Source of the DNA: Actinoplanes lutulentus
GTDB taxonomy: Bacteria; Actinomycetota; Actinomycetes; Mycobacteriales; Micromonosporaceae
Direction of reading: 5' to 3'
DNA: 64,000 bases
Assembly (NCBI RefSeq): GCF_003259845.1
Contig: NZ_QLMJ01000020.1
Coordinates: 163,697-227,696, forward strand
Positions 43,187 to 51,210 of this stretch are shown here, piece by piece. A program made the translations under genes and the position numbers. How positions within the stretch are numbered: the stretch's first letter is position 1; each line of letters starts with the position of its first letter. A model generated the notes under the pieces. The model saw only the letters and a list, made by a program, of their open reading frames with translations, was not told the DNA's origin and ran no database searches.

Positions 43187-44059
43187 ATGACACTGCCTCT
43201 GGTCTTCGGCGCCAACGTCGACCCGACCTGGCGTCCGGCTCAGGAACCGTTGCGGCGCGCTCTTGACGCCGAGCAGCTGGGCTTCGACCTGATCACCGTC
43301 CAGGACCACCCGTACCAGGCCGCCTTCTACGACACCTGGACGCTGCTGACCTACCTCGCCGCCCGCACCGAACGCATCACGCTCGTGCCCACGGTGGCTC
43401 CGCTGCCGCTGCGGCCGCCCGCCATCCTGGCCAAGTCGGCGGCCAGCCTCGACGTGCTCACCGGCGGCCGGGTCCAGCTCGGGCTCGGCACCGGCGCGTT
43501 CTGGGATGCCATCGCCGCGATGGACGGCCCGCGCCGCAGCCCGAAGGAGGCGGTCGACGCCCTCGAGGAAGCCATCGCGGTCATCCGAGCGATGTGGAGC
43601 GGCCAGCGCAGCGCCCGGGTCGCCGGCGACTACCACCAGCTCGCCGGCATTCATCCGGGGCCGCCGCCCGGCCCCGGACTCGGGATCTGGCTGGGCGCCT
43701 ACGGCCCCCGCATGCTCACCTTGACGGGCGCGAAAGCGGATGGCTGGCTGCCCTCACACGCCTACCTCGGCCTCGACAAACTCGCCGCCGCGTCCCGCCG
43801 CGTCGACGATGCCGCCACCGAGGCCGGCCGCGACCCCGCCGCGATCCGCAAGATCTACAACATCGCCGGTGTGATCGGCGACGAGAGCGGCGAACCCTTC
43901 GGGGGCTCGGCTCAGCAGTGGATCGACCAGCTCGTCACGGTCGTCGGCGACAACGCGATGAACGGCTTCGTGTTCTGGCCCGCGGCCGACCACGACCGGC
44001 AACTGCGCCGGTTCGCCGAGGACGTCGTACCGGGCGTCCGCGCCGCCCTGGCCCGATGA
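43187..44059 (+). CDS. LLM-class luciferase-like oxidoreductase (probably F420-dependent)
   Basis: The ATG follows GAGGAGG. The 290-residue TIM-barrel protein has LGFDLITVQDHPYQ, RITLVPTVAPLPLRPPAILAKSAASLDVLTGGRVQLGLGTGAF and GAYGPRMLTLTGAKADGWLPS. These are the blocks of F420-dependent LLM oxidoreductases, such as FGD- and Mer-like proteins. It is divergent from the NAD(P)H-binding gene and may share the 43048-43066 operator. Substrate unknown. Confidence 0.87.
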   Translation: MTLPLVFGANVDPTWRPAQEPLRRALDAEQLGFDLITVQDHPYQAAFYDTWTLLTYLAARTERITLVPTVAPLPLRPPAILAKSAASLDVLTGGRVQLGLGTGAFWDAIAAMDGPRRSPKEAVDALEEAIAVIRAMWSGQRSARVAGDYHQLAGIHPGPPPGPGLGIWLGAYGPRMLTLTGAKADGWLPSHAYLGLDKLAAASRRVDDAATEAGRDPAAIRKIYNIAGVIGDESGEPFGGSAQQWIDQLVTVVGDNAMNGFVFWPAADHDRQLRRFAEDVVPGVRAALAR

Positions 44060-44082
44060 TCGGGCGACACGACAGGGCATGC

Positions 44083-44715
44083 TCAATCCGCCGCACGCGA
44101 GAACACCGGCGTCCCCGACAGCAGGACCCGCATGCCGGCGAGATAGCCGCCGGTGTCCGTGTCGGTGACCAGCAGGCGTTGCAGGATGAATCCCTGCACG
44201 AGGCTCAGCATGGCGGCGCCCACCTGTTCCGGATCGGCGTCGGCGGGCAGGGTGCCGGCTGCCTGCCTGCGGCGGACCACCTCGGCGAAATTGCCGCGCA
44301 GCCGCCGGTAGACCTCGTTGGCGCGGGCGGAGAGTTCCGGGTTGCGCAGCGCTTCCGACCACACCTGCATCCCGATCCGGGTCAGGTCGATCCCCGTCAC
44401 CGGGTCGCACACGATGCGGTCGGTGATCGCGGTGATCATCGCGGTCACGGCCTGCTCGGGTGACGGTGTCGCGCCGTCGGCGAGCAAATCCGCGAACGCC
44501 TCGTCCGCGGTCGACAGCGCCGTCTCCGCCACCGAGCCGATCAGCTCCTCCTTGCTGCGGAAGTACCGGTACACCGCGCCGGCGGACAACCCGGACTCGC
44601 TGATGATGTCGGCCATCGACGTGGCATGGAAGCCGTTGGTGGCGACGAGCCGCGCGGCTGCGGCCACGATCTCCGCTCGACGATCGGCCCGGTACTGCTC
44701 AGTGACGCGTGGCAT
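44083..44715 (-). CDS. TetR family regulator
   Basis: The ATG at 44715 (MPRVTEQYRADRR) gives 210 residues. The HTH is EIVAAAARLVATNGFHATSMADIISESGLSAGAVYRYFRSKEEL. It is divergent from an ABC-2-like membrane protein, with two GAAC-N4-GTTC palindromes in between. Autoregulation and repression of the neighbour are inferred. Confidence 0.87.
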   Translation of the reverse strand: MPRVTEQYRADRRAEIVAAAARLVATNGFHATSMADIISESGLSAGAVYRYFRSKEELIGSVAETALSTADEAFADLLADGATPSPEQAVTAMITAITDRIVCDPVTGIDLTRIGMQVWSEALRNPELSARANEVYRRLRGNFAEVVRRRQAAGTLPADADPEQVGAAMLSLVQGFILQRLLVTDTDTGGYLAGMRVLLSGTPVFSRAAD

Positions 44716-44731
44716 ATGCCGACGGTAAAAC

Positions 44732-44795
44732 GAACGACCGTTCTTGACAACGAGAACCGGCACTCCCACACTTGAAAAAAAGCGAACAATCGTTC
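44732..44795 (+). promoter_or_regulatory. promoter with two GAAC-N4-GTTC operators
   Basis: GAACGACCGTTC (44732-44743, perfect) and GAACAATCGTTC (44784-44795) flank a plus-strand promoter: TTGACA (44744-44749), a 17-bp spacer and CACACT (44767-44772). The second operator lies just downstream of the -10 and the first just upstream of the -35, the same bracketed design as the carbohydrate promoters but with a different sequence. Confidence 0.65.
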
Positions 44796-44810
44796 TTTTA
44801 AGGAGTCGAC

Positions 44811-45851
44811 ATGGCTGCCCAGGCCCCGCAGACAGCTACTGAACCCTCACCCTGGCCCAAGGTCGCTGGAGCCGTCGCGCTGCTGACCGTCATCATCAGC
44901 GTGCTGCTCACCGCCTTCGCCTGGCCCTCGGTGCGGTCCTCGGTCCACGACATACCGATCGCCGTCGCCGGCCCGGCTGCCGCGGCCGACCAGGTCACCG
45001 CGGCCCTGCAGCAACGCCTGCCGGACGCCTTCGACATCACCCGGGTCACCGACACCGCCGCCGCCGAACAGCTGATCCGCGATCGGGACGTCTACGGCGC
45101 GATCGACGTCACCACCGGCACCCCGCAGGTCATCACCGCGACCGCCGCCAGCGCCTCGGTCGCACAGACCCTCCAGTCCGTCGCCACCGCGCTCGGGCAG
45201 ACGCAGGCACAGGGAAGCAGCGCGGCGATCGCCGTCCGCGACATCGTCGCGTTGCCCGCCGACGACCCGCGCGGCGCCGGCCTGGCCGCCGGAGCCCTGC
45301 CCCTGGTCATGGGTGGACTGCTCGCCGCGGTCCTGCTCACCAACCTGGTCCGCGGCATCGCCCGCCGCGTCGCCGGCGCGCTCGCCTTCGCGATCACCGG
45401 CGGTCTGGCCATGGCGGCGATCCTGCAATTCTGGCTCGGTTCCCTCGACGGCTCCTACCTGGCCAACACCGGCGCCATCGCACTGACCATCGCCGCCACC
45501 TCGATGACCATCCTCGGCTTGGAATCCCTGCTCGGAACCCCCGGTCTCGGCATCGGCGCGGCCACCATGATGCTGCTCGGCAACCCGCTCTCCGGCACCG
45601 CCACCGCCCCGGAGATGCTGCCCGGTTGGGCCGGCGCTCTCGGCCAGCTGCTCCCGCCCGGCGCCGGCGGCCAGCTGCTGCGCTCCACCGCCTACTTCGA
45701 CGGCAACGGCGCCGCCCATTCCGTCATCGTCCTGTCCGGCTGGCTGCTGCTCGGCATCGTCCTCACCGTAGCCAGCGGCCTGCGTGCCCGCCGTCCCGGC
45801 GCTGCGACCGCCGACGCCACCACGCGGCCGAAGGTCAGCACTGCCGTCTGA
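44811..45851 (+). CDS. ABC-2/YhgE-like integral membrane protein
   Basis: The ATG follows AAGGAG. The 346-residue protein has an N-terminal helix (VAGAVALLTVIISVLLTAFAW), an external domain of about 120 residues and five or so C-terminal helices. This is the layout of ABC-2 permease or YhgE/Pip-like membrane proteins. No ATPase gene is adjacent, so energy source and cargo are unclear. Export or stress protection under TetR control is likely. Confidence 0.7.
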   Translation: MAAQAPQTATEPSPWPKVAGAVALLTVIISVLLTAFAWPSVRSSVHDIPIAVAGPAAAADQVTAALQQRLPDAFDITRVTDTAAAEQLIRDRDVYGAIDVTTGTPQVITATAASASVAQTLQSVATALGQTQAQGSSAAIAVRDIVALPADDPRGAGLAAGALPLVMGGLLAAVLLTNLVRGIARRVAGALAFAITGGLAMAAILQFWLGSLDGSYLANTGAIALTIAATSMTILGLESLLGTPGLGIGAATMMLLGNPLSGTATAPEMLPGWAGALGQLLPPGAGGQLLRSTAYFDGNGAAHSVIVLSGWLLLGIVLTVASGLRARRPGAATADATTRPKVSTAV

Positions 45852-45869
45852 GTACTACTCCATGCCCCA

Positions 45870-45902
45870 GTGAGGTGGCCGTCCCTTCGTCGGCCGCCTC
45901 AC
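45870..45902 (+). terminator. hairpin terminator
   Basis: A 12-bp stem (GTGAGGTGGCCG with CGGCCGCCTCAC, one G-U pair) with a 9-nt loop lies 18 bp past the stop of the ABC-2-like gene. Confidence 0.6.
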
Positions 45903-45937
45903 CATCCTCCCGACTTCACCACCGACAGGAAACGCTC

Positions 45938-46993
45938 GTGAGCTGCGAGAACCTGACAAGAGCACCAGAGCATCGGCCTGCCAAGGCGGTATCGGCCGAC
46001 GGCAGGAACAGGGCGAGCAGCCGCGGAGTTCTTCGGGCCCTGACGCTTGGCTCGCTGGCCGCTCTGTTCATCACGGAACTGGTCCTCGCCTGGCCCCGCT
46101 TGGCTGAAGCGGTCTCCCACCTGCAAGCCCCACACCCGGGCTGGCTGGCCGCGGCGGTGGCCATGGCCCTGGGATCGATGGCGAACTACGGTCGCATGCA
46201 ACGCAGCCTGCTGCGCTCCGCCGACGTCCGCCTCTCCCTGCACCAGCACATCGGCATGGCCTACGCCGCCCACTCACTCAACGAAACCCTGCCCGGCGGC
46301 CCGGCCTTCTCCACCCGCTTCAACTACCAGCAACTACGCCGCTACGGTGTCAGCCCCGCGATCGCCTCCTGGTCCATCGCCCTGTCGGGCATCTTCTCCG
46401 CCGCCGCACTGGCGGCCATCAGCGCGGGCGCCGCTGTCGCGGCCAACAGCAAACCCTCCTGGGGTACGTTGTCCGCACTCTGCTTCACGGGGCTGCTGCT
46501 CAGCTACGCGATCCGCCAGCTGACCCGCTACCCGCACACGGTTCAACCGATCATCCGCAGCGTCCTGGCGAGCGTGAACCGCTTGCTGAGCCGCCCCGCC
46601 GACCACGGCCTCGACCGCCTGCGTGACCTGGTGAACCAGCTGCGCGCCGCCCGTCTGACCCCGGGACACGCCGTTTCCGCCGCTATGTTCGCGCTGCTCA
46701 ACTGGCTGCTCGACGCGCTGTGTCTCTGGCTTTCCTTCCGCGCGGTCGGTGGCGGGTCCGTCAGCGCCACCGCACTGATCCTGGCCTACTGCGCCGGCAT
46801 GGCCGCCGCCACCATCACCATCGTGCCCGGCGGACTCGGCATCATCGACAGCGCACTGATCCTGGGCCTGGTCGCCGGCGGCGTCGACACCGCTACCGCG
46901 ATCGCCGCCACCGTGCTGTACCGCCTCATCAGCTTCGGCTTCATCGTCGGCGCCGGCTGGATCGTCTGGCTGGCGATGCGCCGCCATCGGTGA
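45938..46993 (+). CDS. flippase-like integral membrane protein (LPG synthase TM / UPF0104 type)
   Basis: The GTG at 45938 follows AGGA with 7-bp spacing and gives 351 residues; the frame opens at 45626 but that overlaps the previous gene. About eight helices are seen. SLNETLPGGPAFSTRFNYQQLRRYGVSP and TIVPGGLGIIDSALILGLVAGGV are the conserved blocks of this family. It is related to 22116-23309. No synthetase domain is present. Confidence 0.8.
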   Translation: MSCENLTRAPEHRPAKAVSADGRNRASSRGVLRALTLGSLAALFITELVLAWPRLAEAVSHLQAPHPGWLAAAVAMALGSMANYGRMQRSLLRSADVRLSLHQHIGMAYAAHSLNETLPGGPAFSTRFNYQQLRRYGVSPAIASWSIALSGIFSAAALAAISAGAAVAANSKPSWGTLSALCFTGLLLSYAIRQLTRYPHTVQPIIRSVLASVNRLLSRPADHGLDRLRDLVNQLRAARLTPGHAVSAAMFALLNWLLDALCLWLSFRAVGGGSVSATALILAYCAGMAAATITIVPGGLGIIDSALILGLVAGGVDTATAIAATVLYRLISFGFIVGAGWIVWLAMRRHR

Positions 46994-47010
46994 TCACCGG
47001 ACAACGGCAG

Positions 47011-47046
47011 ACGCCCGGCTGACGCGGTGAAGCGCCGGCCGGGCGT
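47011..47046. terminator. hairpin between convergent genes
   Basis: A 9-bp stem (ACGCCCGGC with GCCGGGCGT) lies between the flippase-like gene (ends 46993) and the SDR gene (ends 47067), followed by TCTC on the plus strand. Confidence 0.55.
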
Positions 47047-47066
47047 TCTCAGTGATCTCTTGGTGA

Positions 47067-47885
47067 TCACACGGTCGTGGACAGGGCGGCGAGCCGGGCG
47101 GTCTCGGCGTCGTCGCGCCAGCCGGCCGTGGCGCCGCCGTCGATGACGAAGTTTTGCCCGGTGACCCAGCTCGACTCGTCGGAGGCGAGGTACAGGGCCA
47201 TGTGAGCGATGTCGTCAGGCCGGCCCGCCCGCTGGATGAGGGCGTTGCCGATCTGCCACGCCCGGCCTTCCGGGTCGACGGCCTTGTCCGTGGCAGGGGT
47301 GCTGATGAAGCCGGGCGAGATGGCGTTGGCGCGAACGCCGCGCGAGGCGCCTTCGGCCGCGAGGGCCAGTGTCATGGAGATGACGCCGCCCTTGGCGGCG
47401 GCGTGGGCGACCTGGGCGAGGGGCTCGATGCCGCGCAGCGCGGAGTACGAGCCGACGTTGATCAGCGAGCCACCGCCGTCGAGCAGCAGCGGCCAGGCCG
47501 CGCTGGTGGTGTGGAAGACCAGGTCGAGCTCGACGGTCATCACGTGACGCCAGAGGGCGAAGTCCATCTGCGCGAAGGGTGCGAAGCCGAAGCCGGAGGC
47601 GTTGTTGTAGAGCACGTCGAGCCCGCCCAGGCGCTGGGCGCCGTCGCGTACCCACCCACCGGCGGCCTCGGGATCGCTGAGGTCGACGGTGGAGCCGGTG
47701 ACCTCGAAGCCCTCGGCACGAAGCTTCTCGGCGCTGGCCTCGGCGGCGCCGTCACGAAGGTCGCAGCCGACGACGGTGGCGCCCGCGGCGGCGAACAGTC
47801 GCTGCGCGGCCTCGCCTTGGCCACCACCGGTGCCGGTGATCAGGACGCGCTTGCCGGCCAGCCGGCCGGATGTGTGCGAAGACAT
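47067..47885 (-). CDS. SDR family protein with His in place of catalytic Tyr
   Basis: The ATG at 47885 (MSSHTSGRLAGKRVLITG) gives 272 residues. TGTGGGQG and NNASG are intact. Ser148 (VGSYSAL) is present, but 13 residues later, where SDRs have Tyr, the codon is CAC: His161 in VAHAAAKGGV, with Lys165 kept. It follows the old yellow enzyme gene by 20 bp. It may use an altered proton donor or have lost activity. Confidence 0.85.
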   Translation of the reverse strand: MSSHTSGRLAGKRVLITGTGGGQGEAAQRLFAAAGATVVGCDLRDGAAEASAEKLRAEGFEVTGSTVDLSDPEAAGGWVRDGAQRLGGLDVLYNNASGFGFAPFAQMDFALWRHVMTVELDLVFHTTSAAWPLLLDGGGSLINVGSYSALRGIEPLAQVAHAAAKGGVISMTLALAAEGASRGVRANAISPGFISTPATDKAVDPEGRAWQIGNALIQRAGRPDDIAHMALYLASDESSWVTGQNFVIDGGATAGWRDDAETARLAALSTTV

Positions 47886-47905
47886 GACCTGTTCCTTCTT
47901 CCTCG

Positions 47906-48973
47906 TCAGGGCAGGGTGGGGTAGTCGATGTAGCCGCGGTGGTCGCCGCCGAACGCCGCCGAGAAATCGGGGGTGTTGAACGGCCCGCCGGCCGCGAGAC
48001 GCGCGGGCAGGTCGGGGTTGGACAGGAACATCGCGCCGAAGGCGATGATGTCGGCGGTACCGTCCTCGATGAGCGTGAGCTCCTGCGGCCCGGTCGGTGT
48101 GGTGCCGGTGAACGGATTGAGGATGAGCGTGGAAGGCCATTCCTTGCGCAGCTGGTTGGTCAGCTCGCGGTGGTCGCTCTCCATCACGTGCAGGTAGGCC
48201 AGATCGAGCGGGGCGAGCCGGGCGATCAGCGCGCCGTACATCTGCTCGACGTCGTGCTCGGTGATGTCGTTGTGGGTGTTGTGCGGGGAGATCCGGAAGC
48301 CGACCCGGTTGCCGCCGATCGCGTCGGCCACCGCGGTGGCGACCTCCACGCCGAAGCGGATGCGACCCTCGATGGAGCCGCCCCAGCCGTCGGTGCGCTG
48401 GTTGGCGTTGGTGGAGAGGAACTGCTGGATCAGGTAGCCGTTGGCACCGTGGATCTCCACACCGTCGAACCCGGCGGCGATCGCGTTGCGGGCCGCGTCG
48501 GCGAAGTCGCGGATCGTCTCGAGGATCTCCGCCTCGGTCAGCTCCTTGGGCGGGGTGAAGTCCTGCATGCCCTCGTAGGTGAAGATCTGCCCGGCGGCGG
48601 CAGCCGCGGACGGGGCGACCGGAACGAGGCCGTCCGGCAGCACGCCGGCGTGGCCGATACGTCCGACGTGCATCAGCTGCGCGAAGATCACGCCGCCCTC
48701 GGCGTGCACGGCGTCGGTGACTGTCCGCCAGGCCGCTACCTGCTCGTCCGAGTGCAGGCCCGGGGTGTTGGTGTAACCCTGGCCCACCACCGACGGCTGG
48801 ATGCCCTCCGTGATGATCAGACCAGCGCTGGCCCGCTGCGCGTAGTACGTGGCCGTCATGTCGGTCGGGGTCGCGCCGGGAACGGTCGCCCGGCTGCGCG
48901 TCATGGGCGACATCGCGATCCGGTTGGACAGTCGCTTGCCGGCCAGATCGTAAGGGTCGAATGCCGAAGTCAT
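47906..48973 (-). CDS. old yellow enzyme family alkene reductase (NemA-like)
   Basis: The 355-residue FMN barrel contains RIAMSPMTRSRA, FAQLMHVGRIGH, GFDGVEIHGANGYLIQQFLS and RTDGWGGSIEGRIRF. These are the flavin and substrate blocks of OYE. It reduces activated C=C bonds of enones or nitro-esters with NADPH. It is first in an operon with the SDR gene, downstream of two TGTC-N-GACA-like palindromes. Confidence 0.92.
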   Translation of the reverse strand: MTSAFDPYDLAGKRLSNRIAMSPMTRSRATVPGATPTDMTATYYAQRASAGLIITEGIQPSVVGQGYTNTPGLHSDEQVAAWRTVTDAVHAEGGVIFAQLMHVGRIGHAGVLPDGLVPVAPSAAAAAGQIFTYEGMQDFTPPKELTEAEILETIRDFADAARNAIAAGFDGVEIHGANGYLIQQFLSTNANQRTDGWGGSIEGRIRFGVEVATAVADAIGGNRVGFRISPHNTHNDITEHDVEQMYGALIARLAPLDLAYLHVMESDHRELTNQLRKEWPSTLILNPFTGTTPTGPQELTLIEDGTADIIAFGAMFLSNPDLPARLAAGGPFNTPDFSAAFGGDHRGYIDYPTLP

Positions 48974-49003
48974 AATCGTTTCCTTTGATGTTCGGAGAGT
49001 TAC

Positions 49004-49093
49004 CTGTCTGAACAGTAAATTAAGTCAGAGTGAGCCACTAAGGCGAAGTTAGCGAGGTCACCCTTCGTCTAGGCTGATTTATCTGTCCGGACA
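49004..49093 (-). promoter_or_regulatory. two operator-like palindromes upstream of the OYE-SDR operon
   Basis: CTGTCTGAACAG (49004-49015) and TGTCCGGACA (49084-49093, perfect) share the half-site CTGTC/GACAG-like pattern. Centres are about 79 bp apart. No regulator gene lies beside them; the neighbouring DNA has been rearranged by an insertion element. Confidence 0.5.
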
Positions 49094-49110
49094 ACTTTGC
49101 TGCAGGGTGT

Positions 49111-49433
49111 TCAGCGTGGCGGGCCGAGGATGACCTGTCCGTGCTGCTCGGCGGCCTCGGCCAGCGTCACCGGGTCGATGGCGAAGCCTTCCGGCCGAGG
49201 GGCGGTGACATCGCGTCCGGCCTGCCGGAACATGCCCTCGATGCCGGCCGGCGTGGCGATCATCAAGAGGTCCGCGGTGTCCGAGGTGATCCGGTAGCCA
49301 TGCGGGATGTTCTTCGGCAGGTAGACGATGCCGCCCTCGGACAGCTCCATCTGCTCCTCGCCGAGCCACAGCAGCGCTGTGCCCTTGATCAGCATGAAGA
49401 TCTCATCCTCGCGGGTGTGCAGATGAAACCGGC
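49111..49433 (-). pseudogene. cupin-domain protein, N-terminus lost at IS junction
   Basis: The minus-strand frame reads FHLHTREDEIFMLIKG (first cupin metal motif) then GGIVYLPKNIPHGYRI (second motif). The frame is open up to about 49433 and then abuts the ISL3-type transposase fragment, with no start codon of its own. An internal ATG at 49395 would make a 94-residue protein that lacks the metal-binding His residues of motif 1. The gene is most likely broken. Confidence 0.75.
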
Positions 49434-49952
49434 TGGCACGGCAACATCCAAGCCCTACATCGGGAGATCACCGAGCAAGGATTCACCGGTAGCTACTCCA
49501 CCGTCCGCGACTTCCTACAGGCCTGCCCCGCCCCTGAACTGCCGAAACGGTTGTCTCCGCCGTCCGTCCGGCGGGTCACGGGGTGGATCTGCCGACGCCC
49601 CGACAACCTGGCCGACGACGACCGGCTGGCTCTGGCCGCACTGCTCGACCGGTGTCCCGAACTACGCCAGGCCCACCAACTCGTCCGTGAGTTCGCCGCG
49701 ATGATGGCCCACCGCACCGGCAGCACGGACCTCACCGACTGGATCACCACCGCCGTCGACACCGGGCTGCCCGGCATCAGCACCTTCGCCCGGCACCTCG
49801 CTACCGACCTCGCAGCGGTCACCGCCGGTCTCACCCTGCACTGGAGCTCCGGCCCCGTCGAAGGCAACGTTAACCGGATCAAAATGCTGAAGCGGCAGAC
49901 CTACGGCCGGGCCAACTTCGACCTGCTCAGGAAGCGAGTCCTCCTCGCGTGA
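49434..49952 (+). pseudogene. ISL3-type transposase, C-terminal fragment
   Basis: The plus-strand frame starts abruptly at about 49431-49434 (GWHGNIQALHREI) and ends at the stop at 49950-49952. TLHWSSGPVEGNVNRIKMLKRQTYGRANFDLLRKRVLL is the conserved C-terminal end of ISL3 transposases, with the catalytic Glu in PVEGNVNRIK. The N-terminal zinc finger and most of the DDE core are missing. It is a relic, not an active element. Confidence 0.82.
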
Positions 49953-50407
49953 GCGAGTGCCGGGGCCGACTCAGCTCCCGGAAAGTGGGCCAGAACCTCC
50001 TTAGGAGACGTCGACCCGTCGTCGCCACACGCGCGGCGAGATGGCAGCGGCGAGGTGATGGCGCCGATGCTGATCCGGCACGAGTTCGCTGCGCTCAGGT
50101 CCGGGGCGCGACGCTGGAGGCGCCCTCCAGGTCATTCTTGCGAACGACAGCCCTCGTCATCGGGAGAACAGCTAGACCTGGAGGTCTCCGATGGGGTGCT
50201 TGTCTCTGGTGTGACCACATCCACCTGGAGGGATCACCTTTGGGCGGCGCGGGGCATCGCGGGCCACCCGGGCGCCATCTCGGGACCGGCTCAGAAAACG
50301 GGTTCGAATCAGTGCGCGCGGACGCCGGCATGTGCACCGTCGCTGACCTGGGTGCCGGGCCTGGCCCGTACCTGCCTACCTCAGACGTCTTTGCGGGGCG
50401 ACGTGGG
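49953..50407. other. 455-bp stretch without a recognised gene
   Basis: Only short, family-less frames occur on both strands between the ISL3 relic and the TetR gene. The region may include the right end of the insertion element, but no clear terminal repeat partner was found. Confidence 0.5.
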
Positions 50408-50992
50408 TCAGGCGAAGAATCGGTGGCAGAACGCCGCCCATACAGCGAGAGGATCGAGGTCGGGGTTGCGCAGCCACTCGATCTCCAGCCCCTGCCAGAA
50501 CGCGAGTAGCTCGACTGCGGCGACACCCGGGTCGGCCTTCCAGGCGAGAGCCATTTCCAGCTCGGCCGTTGCCTGCCGGGATCGCTGGGTGAAGTAGTCG
50601 TGCGCGGGATGCGTCGGTGACAGTGCCTCGGCGCCGAGGATGTAGTAGAGCCGGATGATTTCTCGTTGATTGATGTTGCGCTCGAAGATGCGGGTGAAGT
50701 ATTGGCGTGCTGCGGCCGGGGTGGGCTCCGGCATCGGTTCCTCGCCGGCCGTCACGAAGTCCTGGGCGTCGCGGTGTTCGAGCACCGCGAGCAGCAGTTG
50801 ATTCATCGACGGGAAGTAGTGCAGCACGGATTGCTTACGGATGCCGCAGGCCTCGCCGACGTCGGCCAGTGACACCGCGTTGAAACCTGACCCGCTGATC
50901 AGCCGGGTAGCCTGCCGGATGATCTGCTCGCGGCGGACTTCCGGGCTGAGCCGTACCTTCCGGCGGGCCTCGGTCTCGTCGGTGGACGTCAT
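50408..50992 (-). CDS. TetR family regulator, candidate master of the carbohydrate operons
   Basis: The 194-residue protein has the HTH EQIIRQATRLISGSGFNAVSLADVGEACGIRKQSVLHYFPSMNQL. The C-terminal ligand domain is acidic and aromatic-rich (IRLYYILGAEALSPTHPAHDYF). A copy of the carbohydrate-operon operator (51021-51038) lies 29 bp upstream of its ATG, so it probably controls itself and the nearby GH3-MFS and hydrolase-GH2 operons, and perhaps the left locus. The effector is presumably a sugar or an aglycone. Confidence 0.85.
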   Translation of the reverse strand: MTSTDETEARRKVRLSPEVRREQIIRQATRLISGSGFNAVSLADVGEACGIRKQSVLHYFPSMNQLLLAVLEHRDAQDFVTAGEEPMPEPTPAAARQYFTRIFERNINQREIIRLYYILGAEALSPTHPAHDYFTQRSRQATAELEMALAWKADPGVAAVELLAFWQGLEIEWLRNPDLDPLAVWAAFCHRFFA

Positions 50993-51020
50993 GGTGGCTC
51001 CTCACCCGGCGGATCCAGAA

Positions 51021-51038
51021 CTTTACCACTCGGTAGAT
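51021..51038 (-). promoter_or_regulatory. operator in the TetR leader, same type as carbohydrate operators
   Basis: CTTTACCACTCGGTAGAT matches the half-sites TACC and GGTAGAT of the other operators (6185, 10925, 54867, 54982). It sits where repression of the 50408-50992 gene would occur. Confidence 0.65.
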
Positions 51039-51138
51039 AGCGGGTCGTGGAGCGTGGGTGGCCCGGTCGCTGATCTCCGGGCACCGTGGTGGTGAGGGCA
51101 ACGCCCGGCTCGGGCGTGCGGTCCATCGGTGCGCAGGT

Positions 51139-51178
51139 GCTCGCCGCCGACTGTCAGCGTTCGCTGTCGGCGGCGAGC
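51139..51178 (-). terminator. hairpin terminator of the GH3-MFS operon
   Basis: A perfect 13-bp stem (GCTCGCCGCCGAC with its complement at 51166-51178) has a loop containing a smaller AGCG/CGCT stem. It lies 33 bp past the MFS stop on the minus strand. Confidence 0.65.
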
Positions 51179-51210
51179 GGCACGACCATCTGGCCGGCGG
51201 GTCCCGGGAC

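Noticed and set aside
50301..50310. GGTTCGAATC, resembling a tRNA T-loop
   Set aside because: The flanking bases do not form a T stem and no acceptor, D or anticodon arms can be drawn, so it is not a tRNA.
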